A model generated the notes under the pieces. That model did no database searches and was not told where the DNA came from. It worked only from the letters and a program-made list of their open reading frames with translations. A stretch of DNA of 5,205 nt from CF-161 sp035638495 (GTDB lineage: Bacteria; Chloroflexota; Dormibacteria; Dormibacterales; Dormibacteraceae), in the NCBI GenBank assembly GCA_035638495.1, contig DASQZW010000081.1:1-5205 (forward strand), read 5' to 3'. Positions 1-4,845 of this stretch are shown one piece after another. Position 1 is the first letter of the stretch, and every line of letters starts with the position of its first letter. The translations under genes and the position numbers were made by a program.

Positions 1-167
1 TACGCCTCGATGAGCGCCTTCATCCGCGCCTCGGCCGCGGGCGCCGGGTTGACGTCCGGGTGGTACTTCCGCACCAGACGCCGGTAGGCCGCCTCGATCA
101 CCTCCTGCTCGGCGGAGGGATCGACCTGCAGCACCTTGTACGGATTGCCCGACGGACGCTGGACGAT
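1..167 (-). CDS. J-domain (DnaJ-like) protein, N-terminal part, cut by window edge
   Basis: The visible protein is a J domain, the module that stimulates the ATPase of Hsp70 (DnaK). It reads NPYKVLQVDPSAE, then a helix with AAYRRLVRKY directly followed by the diagnostic HPD tripeptide (nt 54-62, residues 36-38 counted from 167), then the start of helix III (EARMKALIEAY) at the window edge. The rest of the protein lies outside, so it cannot be said whether it has further DnaJ domains or a membrane segment. The start is uncertain: the frame is open back to a TGA at about 191-193, but contains no ATG, GTG or TTG before the J domain. ATC at 165-167 (or ACG at 168-170) follows a purine-rich GGGGGGCAGG stretch; the first conventional codon is GTG at 132-134, which would remove the first few J-domain residues. 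It lies on the same strand as the two Esx genes, behind a strong hairpin. The family call is secure; the start and the role in secretion are not. Confidence 0.85.
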   Translation of the reverse strand, partial: MVQRPSGNPYKVLQVDPSAEQEVIEAAYRRLVRKYHPDVNPAPAAEARMKALIEA

Positions 168-232
168 CGTTGACCTGCCCCCCTCGGCTGATCAGCGTAC
201 TCCTCGCGAGGGGCCGCGGTGTGCCGGCGCGG

Positions 233-265
233 GGGTCCGGCCCGGCACGACGCCGGGCCGGACCC
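233..265 (-). terminator. Strong stem-loop between the Esx pair and the J-domain gene
   Basis: A perfect 14-bp inverted repeat (233-246 with 252-265) with a 5-nt loop (247-251) begins 25 nt after the stop codon of the second WXG100 gene. The stem is almost all G:C (GGGTCCGGCCCGGC). There is no run of T after it on either strand, so it is not a classical intrinsic terminator. U-less hairpins of this kind have been proposed as terminators in high-GC actinobacteria; it could equally protect the 3' end of the Esx mRNA or attenuate transcription into the J-domain gene. Confidence 0.5.
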
Positions 266-289
266 GCACCCCCTGTCAGGTACGGGCGA

Positions 290-577
290 TCAGCTCCAGC
301 CGCCCCGGATCGACTTCTCGGCGCTCTGGAAGTCCTGGTGCCACGAGTCCAGCCCTCCGTGCAGCTGCTTCAGTGAGGCGTGCACCTGGTCCGCGCCCCT
401 GCGGAACTTCGTCTGGTGTGCGAGGTACGCGGCCTGCGCCTGGCCGTCCCACACCTGCGTGAGCTGCTGGACGTTCGAGTCGAGGTCCGCGAACTGCGTC
501 TGGAGCTGGTTCCAGTGCCGGTTCAGTGCAGCCACGCCGTCGCTCATCGTGGCGAAGTTGACCTTGAGAACACCCAT
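290..577 (-). CDS. WXG100 family type VII secretion protein (Esx-like), second of pair
   Basis: A 95-residue protein of the size and pattern of the WXG100 family, small helical-hairpin proteins secreted as dimers by type VII (ESX) systems. The signature turn W-D-G is at residues 43-45, between an N-terminal helix (about 8-40, rich in Q, L and D) and a C-terminal helix (about 48-90). No C-terminal YxxxD/E export signal is present; the tail ends in SIRGGWS. That fits the usual arrangement in which only one partner of the heterodimer carries the signal, here the neighbour upstream (595-876). The ATG at 575-577 is preceded by AGAGGGAG (589-596), which overlaps the TAG stop of that neighbour, so the pair is probably cotranslated. 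An in-frame extension further upstream is possible on paper but would read through the other Esx gene in another frame, so it is rejected. Which substrate or effector it accompanies cannot be told. Confidence 0.9.
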   Translation of the reverse strand: MGVLKVNFATMSDGVAALNRHWNQLQTQFADLDSNVQQLTQVWDGQAQAAYLAHQTKFRRGADQVHASLKQLHGGLDSWHQDFQSAEKSIRGGWS

Positions 578-588
578 TTCGGCAGTGG

Positions 589-596
589 CTCCCTCT
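589..596 (-). promoter_or_regulatory. Ribosome binding site of second WXG100 gene, overlapping the stop of the first
   Basis: AGAGGGAG on the minus strand lies 11 nt before the ATG at 577 and shares bases with the TAG stop (595-597) of the upstream Esx gene. This supports the ATG chosen and suggests translational coupling, which would give near-equal amounts of the two partners. Confidence 0.55.
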
Positions 597-876
597 ACAG
601 CTGGTCCGACTGGACGTAGGCGGTGTGCGAGCTCTGCAGCTGCAGGCCGATCTGGTCGAGCGCCTGCTGCATCTGCTTGTGGTTCTGCTGCCACGTGGCG
701 TAGACCTGCTGGAACCTCCCGGCCTTGTTGCCCCGCCACGTCACCTGCATCTGCTGGATCGTGCTGTCCAGGTTCGCCAGCTGCTGCCTGATCTGCGGCA
801 CCAGCGACTGGACGTACTGCGACGTCTTGCTCAGCCTGTCGAGATCGACGTCGAAACCGCCGCCACCGTTGGCCAT
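595..876 (-). CDS. WXG100 family type VII secretion protein (Esx-like), first of pair, with YxxxD export signal
   Basis: A 93-residue helical-hairpin protein of the WXG100 family. The turn motif is W47-R48-G49, between a first helix (about 10-43, with many Q and L) and a second (about 52-82, QQVYATWQQNHKQMQQALDQ). Near the C-terminus it has Y87-V-Q-S-D91, which matches the YxxxD/E signal recognised by the EccC ATPase of type VII systems. The first eight residues are glycine-rich (ANGGGGF). The ATG at 874-876 is preceded by a perfect AAGGAGG (888-894); an upstream in-frame ATG at 973-975 would add 33 residues unlike the family and lacks this site. It is 17 nt upstream of its likely dimer partner and 111 nt downstream of the CMD gene, so it may have its own promoter. 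Function as a secreted or structural Esx dimer is inferred from the family and from eccD on the same strand. Confidence 0.92.
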   Translation of the reverse strand: MANGGGGFDVDLDRLSKTSQYVQSLVPQIRQQLANLDSTIQQMQVTWRGNKAGRFQQVYATWQQNHKQMQQALDQIGLQLQSSHTAYVQSDQL

Positions 877-887
877 CAGCGCTCGTT

Positions 888-894
888 CCTCCTT
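888..894 (-). promoter_or_regulatory. Shine-Dalgarno site deciding the start of the first WXG100 gene
   Basis: AAGGAGG on the minus strand, 11 nt before the ATG at 876. It is a full match to the anti-Shine-Dalgarno sequence, the strongest in the window apart from that of the sigma factor, and fits high expression of an Esx protein. Confidence 0.65.
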
Positions 895-987
895 CCCAGT
901 GCGGTCGGTCGTGGTCCCGCCGCTGACGAGCATGCGATCGGCCGACCGGAGGGGGCAAGCCCAACCGGCGGACAATGAACGCGCCGC

Positions 988-1545
988 TCACGCGGGCCGG
1001 CGCAGCTCGCACTCGGCCTTGAACCCCTGACCGGTCAGACCGAGCGCCGCGTTCCCCCGGGAGCGCATGTTCTCCAGCGCCACCAGCGACGTGAGCTCGA
1101 CGAGCTGCGCGTCGTCGAGGTGCTCGCGGAGTCGGACGACCAGCTCGTCCGTGACCGACGGCGGGGTGTCAGTCATGGCCTCCGCGTACTCCAGCACCAG
1201 CCGCTCGAGTTCCGTGAAGCCGGGGCTGGAACGCCAGTCGGGCACAGCCTCCAGCTTCGCTGGCTCCACGCCGCGGTGGTGGAACTCCCAGTAACCGAAG
1301 TCCATGCACCAGGCGCACCCGATGCGCGCCGCCGGCGCCATCACCGCCAGCGCCTGCAGCGTGGGGTCGAGACGGCGCCAGCGCTGGACGCGCATCTCGA
1401 GACGGAGGAGCGCGACCAGCACGCCGGTGTGGTGCGCCCACGCGGCGATGGGGTCCGCCACCCTGCCCAGCCGGCGCCGGCTGAACCATGCCGCGAGCCT
1501 CGCCGGGATACTCGCTCCAGTCGTGTCGAGCGGGATTCGTGCCAT
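988..1545 (-). CDS. Carboxymuconolactone decarboxylase / AhpD-like family protein, ECF41 partner
   Basis: A 185-residue all-helical protein of the CMD/AhpD superfamily, cytosolic, with no signal peptide. The redox-type motif is C77-A-W-C80, followed by MDFGYWEFHH. In peroxidase-type AhpD the motif is CxxCxxxH; here the position of that histidine is G84, while D82 and H89/H90 are nearby. CMD proteins linked to ECF41 sigma factors, as I recall, often have this CxWCxDFG form. Their substrate is unknown, so neither peroxidase nor decarboxylase activity should be assumed. The N-terminus (MARIPLDTT) looks like a natural start for this group. There is no ribosome binding site before the ATG at 1543-1545, but an ECF41-like promoter ends 8 nt upstream, so a leaderless mRNA is likely. 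It lies 45 nt downstream of the sigma factor, the classic arrangement in which the sigma factor drives its adjacent CMD gene. Confidence 0.9.
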   Translation of the reverse strand: MARIPLDTTGASIPARLAAWFSRRRLGRVADPIAAWAHHTGVLVALLRLEMRVQRWRRLDPTLQALAVMAPAARIGCAWCMDFGYWEFHHRGVEPAKLEAVPDWRSSPGFTELERLVLEYAEAMTDTPPSVTDELVVRLREHLDDAQLVELTSLVALENMRSRGNAALGLTGQGFKAECELRRPA

Positions 1546-1553
1546 GCATCTCG

Positions 1554-1580
1554 GACGGGGCGGCAGTCCGTTTCGTGACG
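1554..1580 (-). promoter_or_regulatory. Probable ECF41-dependent promoter of the CMD gene
   Basis: Reading the minus strand, CGTCACG (1574-1580) is separated by exactly 16 nt from CGTC (1554-1557). The motif described for ECF41 sigma factors, as I recall it, is TGTCACA-N16-CGTC; this site matches 5 of 7 bases of the -35 element, all 4 of the -10 element, and the spacing. Eight bases separate the -10 element from the ATG of the CMD gene, so transcription would begin at or within a couple of bases of the start codon. It falls just behind the stop codon of the sigma factor that should recognise it. Confidence 0.65.
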
Positions 1581-1590
1581 GCCGTGGCCG

Positions 1591-2505
1591 TCAGCCGCGG
1601 CCCAGGCGCGGCCCCTGGCGCCGGGCGAACGCCAGCTTGCTCGGTGCGGCGACCAGGAGGAACTCGGCGATCCGACCCTCAGGGTCGACCACCAGCTGCA
1701 CGACCTGACTGAGGGCGCCCTGCTCGTGCAGCAGGAGGCCGGGCAGCCCGTTCACGCCGGCCGCCATGGACCGCAGGCCGGGCGGCGCCTTGGCCAGCAG
1801 CCCGGCCAGGAGCCGCAGCACCCGGTCGCGGCCCAGCACCGGCCGGCGCGCGGCCAGCACCTCGCCGCCACCGTCCGTGACGACCACGACGTCCGCCCGC
1901 AGGACCGCGACGAGGGAGGCGACGTCGCCCGCCCGGAACGCCCTCAGCAGCGCGTTCACAAGGCGCTGGTGCGCCGCCGGCGACGGCACGGCGCGAGCCG
2001 GCGAGGAGGCGATCCGGCGCCTGGCCCTGGCCAGCAGCTGCCGGGAGGACACCTCGGTGATGCCGGCGACCGCCGCGATCTCCGCGTGCGACAGCTCGAG
2101 CGCCTCGCGCAGCACGAGCACCGCGCGCTCGAGCGGGGTCAGGCGTTCGAGCATGGCGAGGGCGCCCAGCGAGAGCAGCTCGCGACGCTCGACCAGCTCC
2201 AGCGGGTCGTCGGCAACGGCCGGGCCGGTCAGCACGGGTTCCGGCAGCCACGGCCCCACGTACCGCTCGCGGCGGGTGCGGGCGGAGCGCAGCTGGTCCA
2301 GGCTCAGCCGGGTGACGGCGCGCACCAGCCAGGCACGCGGGTCGCGGACCTCGTCGGCGCAGGGCGCGTAGCGCAGCCACGCCTCCTGGACCGCGTCCTC
2401 GGCGTCGCTCGCTCGGCCCAGGATCCGGTAGGCGACCGAGAACAGCGTCGGCCGGAGCGAGGTGAACGCCGCGACGTGCGGGTCGTCGACCAGCACGCCT
2501 CCCAC
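1591..2505 (-). CDS. sigJ: ECF41-group (SigJ-like) RNA polymerase sigma factor with SnoaL-like C-terminal domain
   Basis: A 304-residue sigma-70 family factor. Region 2 is at about 14-77 (DAEDAVQEAWLRY at 34-46 is the core-binding and -10-reading helix area). The linker contains WLPEP (86-90), a hallmark of the ECF41 group. Region 4 (about 112-166) has the helix-turn-helix ELSHAEIAAVAGITEVSSRQ. The C-terminal 130 residues form a SnoaL/NTF2-like domain, fused instead of a separate anti-sigma factor, with DGGGE (211-215; usual form DGGGK) and APSKL (287-291) where the group normally has NPDKL/V. In studied ECF41 members this domain both activates and restrains the factor. The GTG at 2503-2505 is chosen because AGGAGAGG lies 7 nt before it; upstream extension would run antisense-like through eccD. 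It begins 20 nt after eccD, so it is probably in that operon, and the next gene is its expected CMD target. The symbol follows the mycobacterial ECF41 member; orthology is inferred. Confidence 0.93.
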   Translation of the reverse strand: MGGVLVDDPHVAAFTSLRPTLFSVAYRILGRASDAEDAVQEAWLRYAPCADEVRDPRAWLVRAVTRLSLDQLRSARTRRERYVGPWLPEPVLTGPAVADDPLELVERRELLSLGALAMLERLTPLERAVLVLREALELSHAEIAAVAGITEVSSRQLLARARRRIASSPARAVPSPAAHQRLVNALLRAFRAGDVASLVAVLRADVVVVTDGGGEVLAARRPVLGRDRVLRLLAGLLAKAPPGLRSMAAGVNGLPGLLLHEQGALSQVVQLVVDPEGRIAEFLLVAAPSKLAFARRQGPRLGRG

Positions 2506-2512
2506 GATACGA

Positions 2513-2520
2513 CCTCTCCT
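2513..2520 (-). promoter_or_regulatory. Ribosome binding site of the sigma factor gene
   Basis: AGGAGAGG on the minus strand, 7 nt upstream of the GTG at 2505 and 5 nt after the TAG stop of eccD. It fixes the start over the later GTG at 2494-2496 and supports translation linked to eccD. Confidence 0.7.
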
Positions 2521-2525
2521 CCTGG

Positions 2526-3857
2526 CTACGAGAAGCGGCGCGCCACCTCCACGGCGAGGTCGAACACGCCCAGGACGGCGAACACCAGCGGCACCAGCGA
2601 CAGGTTGACGGCCAGTTCGACCCGTTCGAGGAGCAGGCGCCGGCGCGGGGACGCCTCGCCCAGGCCCGGCACGGCCAGCGCCAGCGCCGTCCACGCGAGC
2701 GCGCCCCCGAGCGTCAGGCCCACCGCGGTGGGCGCGGCGGCCCCGTGGACGGCAGCGGCGGTCAGGGCTGCCGCCCCGGCCAGTCCCGCCAGCCCGAGCG
2801 GCAGCACCTGCGCCCGGAAGCGGTAGCGCCGCGCCCGGAGCGCCACGGCGACCGCGACCGCCGCGCAGAGCGCTCGGGCCGGGACGCTCGGGACGGCGGC
2901 CAGCGCAACCATCGCGCCCGCCAGCGCCAGCGCGGCGCCGGTCAGCAGCCAGGACAGCAGGCGATGCGCCCGCTCGACGCGCTCGGCGACCGGTCCCACA
3001 ACGTCCAGCGGCGCGCGCGCCCCCGGGGCGACGCCCGTGACCAGCGCGGCGATCGACGGCGCCTGGTCCGCGGCGGCCATCCAGAAGGCGGCCAGCACCG
3101 CCGCCTGGGCGGCCGCGCCCAGTCCCAGGGCTTCGCCGACCGCGGCTGCGGCCGCCCACGGCACGGTCACGAGCAGGCCGGCCGCTGCCGGTCCGGCCGC
3201 GGCCGGCGACACGAACCAGGCGGCGGCGGCGCCCGCCGCCACGCCCGCCGCGGCGCCGTCCGCGCCCAGCGCGTCTCCGGCCGACGCGCCGGCCGCGATC
3301 GCGGCGCCGGCCACCGCCCAGCACGGCAGAGCGGCGAGCGCCAGCACGGCCGCCGCGAGTGCCCGGCCGGCCAGGCGCGCGGCGCAGGCGGACAGGACCA
3401 GCCCTACCGCGCCGGCCGTGGCCCACCCCGCGCGCTGGTCGGCGGGCCCGGCGGCCGCGGCGGCGGCCGCGACTCCCAGCCCCCACGCCGCGGCTGCACC
3501 CAGCAGGACCCCGTGCGCGGTCTCGGCGGACCATCGCCCGGGCCGCACCTCGACGGCGATGGCGACGGACTCCACGATGTCCTCGACCACCGGGGGCGGC
3601 GGGGGCGCGGTGGCGTCGCGGAGGAACAGCATGGCGCCGTCGAGCACGCCCTGGTCCTCCAGGCCGCGCTCGTCGTCCAGCGGGTCGCCGCCGAGCCGCA
3701 GCAGGGCCCAGCGCCTGGGCGCGTCCTCGTTCGAATGGTCCTCCAGCAGCCCGACCAGATCGGGCAGCAGCTCCGCCACCGCCACCCCTGACGGCAGCGA
3801 CACGTCGGCGCGGCGGCTCAGGCCCACCACCGTCACCGCGCTGGACGCCTCACCCAT
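2526..3857 (-). CDS. eccD: Type VII secretion integral membrane protein EccD
   Basis: A 443-residue protein with the architecture of EccD, which forms the transmembrane channel part of the ESX core complex with EccB, EccC and (in mycobacteria) EccE. Residues 7-81 form a YukD/ubiquitin-like domain (VTVVGLSRRADVSLPSG at the start, LDDERGLEDQGVLDGAMLFL at its end), followed by a proline run (85-89) and a cytosolic linker to about 113. About 11 hydrophobic segments follow, roughly at 116-137, 145-160, 165-187, 202-217, 219-240, 245-262, 303-322, 326-341, 350-370, 375-396 and 415-435, with a longer charged loop at 280-300. Many segments are almost pure Ala/Gly/Val, reflecting the high GC. The ATG at 3855-3857 has no clear ribosome binding site; GTG at 3834-3836, just before VTVV, is an alternative. 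It heads the minus-strand block. No eccB, eccC or mycosin gene is inside the window. Confidence 0.92.
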   Translation of the reverse strand: MGEASSAVTVVGLSRRADVSLPSGVAVAELLPDLVGLLEDHSNEDAPRRWALLRLGGDPLDDERGLEDQGVLDGAMLFLRDATAPPPPPVVEDIVESVAIAVEVRPGRWSAETAHGVLLGAAAAWGLGVAAAAAAAGPADQRAGWATAGAVGLVLSACAARLAGRALAAAVLALAALPCWAVAGAAIAAGASAGDALGADGAAAGVAAGAAAAWFVSPAAAGPAAAGLLVTVPWAAAAAVGEALGLGAAAQAAVLAAFWMAAADQAPSIAALVTGVAPGARAPLDVVGPVAERVERAHRLLSWLLTGAALALAGAMVALAAVPSVPARALCAAVAVAVALRARRYRFRAQVLPLGLAGLAGAAALTAAAVHGAAAPTAVGLTLGGALAWTALALAVPGLGEASPRRRLLLERVELAVNLSLVPLVFAVLGVFDLAVEVARRFS

Positions 3858-3880
3858 GCGAAGCCGCCATAGTGTTGCGC
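3858..3880. promoter_or_regulatory. Short divergent promoter region between eccD and the tail-anchored protein gene
   Basis: Only 23 nt separate the two divergent start codons. On the plus strand CATAGT (3868-3873) or the overlapping TAGTGT (3870-3875, TANNNT form) is a -10 candidate 5-7 nt before the ATG at 3881, as expected for a leaderless transcript. Any -35 element would lie inside the eccD coding start, and I see only weak matches there. On the minus strand CACTAT in the same place is a poor -10 candidate. No ribosome binding site is seen for either gene. Confidence 0.4.
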
Positions 3881-4240
3881 ATGGCCGAGACGCCCGGCAC
3901 CACCGAACTGCAGCGATTGATCGCGGAGCTGCGCGACCGCCTGCGCCCGGAGGTGACGCCCCCCGCCGCCACCGGGGAGGCCGAACCGCCGGCCGTGATC
4001 CGAGCGCCGAGCGTGGGGCCGACAGAGCGGCCGCTCAGCGACGCGGACGTGCTCGAGCTCGAGTCCGTCCAGCGGGGCCAGGTGCTGGACGCGCTGCTGT
4101 ACGGCCGGACGCCGGCGCCCTCGGCCCGGGCCGGCCGGGGCCGCGGCCTCTGGGCGGGCGTCGCGGTGGCCGTCGCGATCGCGCTGTGCGTCGGACTGGC
4201 GGCGATGGTGCAGGCCACCATGGCCCACGGCGGGCACTGA
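3881..4240 (+). CDS. Small hypothetical protein with one C-terminal membrane segment
   Basis: A 119-residue protein that I do not recognise. It has a short charged N-terminal helix (about 6-22, TTELQRLIAELRDRL), a proline-, alanine- and glutamate-rich, probably disordered stretch (23-50), a second likely helix (52-75, LSDADVLELESVQRGQVLDAL), a basic stretch (80-89, SARAGRGRGL), and one hydrophobic segment (about 90-111, WAGVAVAVAIALCVGLAAMV), ending in MAHGGH. The layout suggests a tail-anchored inner-membrane protein with its N-terminal part in the cytosol. The basic residues before the span agree with this. The start is the ATG at 3881, which would be leaderless. The frame is open far upstream, but that part is the antisense of eccD. 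It is divergent from eccD and 77 nt upstream of the DUF402 gene; a role in type VII secretion is possible only by position. Confidence 0.72.
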   Translation: MAETPGTTELQRLIAELRDRLRPEVTPPAATGEAEPPAVIRAPSVGPTERPLSDADVLELESVQRGQVLDALLYGRTPAPSARAGRGRGLWAGVAVAVAIALCVGLAAMVQATMAHGGH

Positions 4241-4304
4241 TCGAGCACGACGTTCACGCTGCCGTCCGGCGGACGCCTCGTGCAAGGCCAAACGACGGAC
4301 GAAG

Positions 4305-4310
4305 TAGTCT
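4305..4310 (+). promoter_or_regulatory. Candidate -10 element of the DUF402 gene
   Basis: TAGTCT fits the actinobacterial TANNNT form and ends 7 nt before the GTG at 4318, which would place the transcription start at or next to the start codon. No Shine-Dalgarno sequence lies between, in keeping with a leaderless mRNA. A convincing -35 hexamer was not found. Confidence 0.45.
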
Positions 4311-4317
4311 TTCCCGC

Positions 4318-4845
4318 GTGGGGTCGAGGGACGATCTGGTCTCGGTGGTCTTCACCAAGTGGAGGGACCGGCCGCACTGGCACTTCAGCTGCCTGCGCGT
4401 GGGCGAGGACGAGCATGGCGTGTGGCTGGCGGGGCCGCCCGGCACGCGCCTCCAGCGCGCCGACGAGCCGCCGATCGAGCACCGGACGGGATTCGTGCAG
4501 CTGATCCCGCGCACAGGCGACTGGATCGCCTCCTTCGACTTCGACAACTGGTGCGAGCTCTACGTCGACGTCGCCACGACTCCGCGCTGGGAAGGGCTGA
4601 CGGTGACGTGCGTGGACCTCGACCTCGATGTGATCCGGCGCAGCACCGGCGAGGTGGAGCTGCTGGACGAGGACGAGTTCCTCGAGCACCAGGTGCGGTT
4701 CGAGTACCCCGCGGAGGTGATCGACGGCGCCAGGGCCACGGCGGCGTGGCTGCTGGAGGCCGTCGAGGCCCGGCGCGAGCCGTTCGGCAGCGCCAGCGCC
4801 GCGTGGCTCGCGACCCAGTCCTGGACCTCACCTCAGTCGAGGTAG
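4318..4845 (+). CDS. DUF402 domain-containing protein
   Basis: A 175-residue cytosolic protein of the DUF402 family. After a short N-terminus the family pattern is clear: VVFTKWRDRPHW (10-21), LGEDEHGVWL-like GEDEHGVWLAGPPGT (29-43), then SFDFDNWCELYVDV (72-85), VTCVDLDLDVI (96-106) and ELLDEDEFLEH (114-124). Family members of known function (FomD and the nucleoside tri-/diphosphatase Ntdp) hydrolyse nucleotide phosphates or CMP-linked compounds using metal bound by acidic residues; here the candidates are D100, D102, D104 and the DEDE at 117-120. Whether this protein has such activity is unknown. The GTG at 4318-4320 is chosen because the conserved region follows at once and a TAGTCT -10 element lies 7 nt upstream; there is no ribosome binding site. 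Its last 13 nt overlap the end of the convergent ETF-like gene. Confidence 0.88.
   Translation: MGSRDDLVSVVFTKWRDRPHWHFSCLRVGEDEHGVWLAGPPGTRLQRADEPPIEHRTGFVQLIPRTGDWIASFDFDNWCELYVDVATTPRWEGLTVTCVDLDLDVIRRSTGEVELLDEDEFLEHQVRFEYPAEVIDGARATAAWLLEAVEARREPFGSASAAWLATQSWTSPQSR

Noticed and set aside
877..987. Promoter for the Esx pair in the 111-nt gap after the CMD gene
   Set aside because: A promoter is plausible here, but I could not find a convincing -35/-10 pair or a second ECF41-type TGTCACA-N16-CGTC element, so none is annotated.
578..1012. N-terminal extension of the second WXG100 protein
   Set aside because: The extension overlaps the first WXG100 gene in a different frame and has no family similarity; the ATG at 577 gives the normal family length of 95 residues.
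1169..1549. 126-codon minus-strand frame starting at ATG 1547-1549
   Set aside because: It runs inside the CMD gene in another frame, is rich in Gly/Arg/Ala/Pro, and has no recognisable domain.
2506..3534. N-terminal extension of the sigma factor by 343 codons
   Set aside because: It is an Arg/Gly-rich shadow of eccD in another frame on the same strand. The sigma factor has a clear ribosome binding site and start at 2505.
4245..4283. Possible stem-loop between the tail-anchored protein gene and the DUF402 gene (GCACGA with TCGTGC, inner CGTCC with GGACG)
   Set aside because: The stems are only 6 and 5 bp with unpaired bases between them and no T-run, which is expected by chance at this GC content.
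3037..4845. A 602-codon open frame on the plus strand
   Set aside because: Only the last 175 codons (DUF402) are real. The part before 3858 is the antisense of eccD and is full of Ala/Arg/Ser/Pro with no domain; such long open frames are usual at this GC content. The part at 3881-4240 is covered by the tail-anchored protein in another frame.
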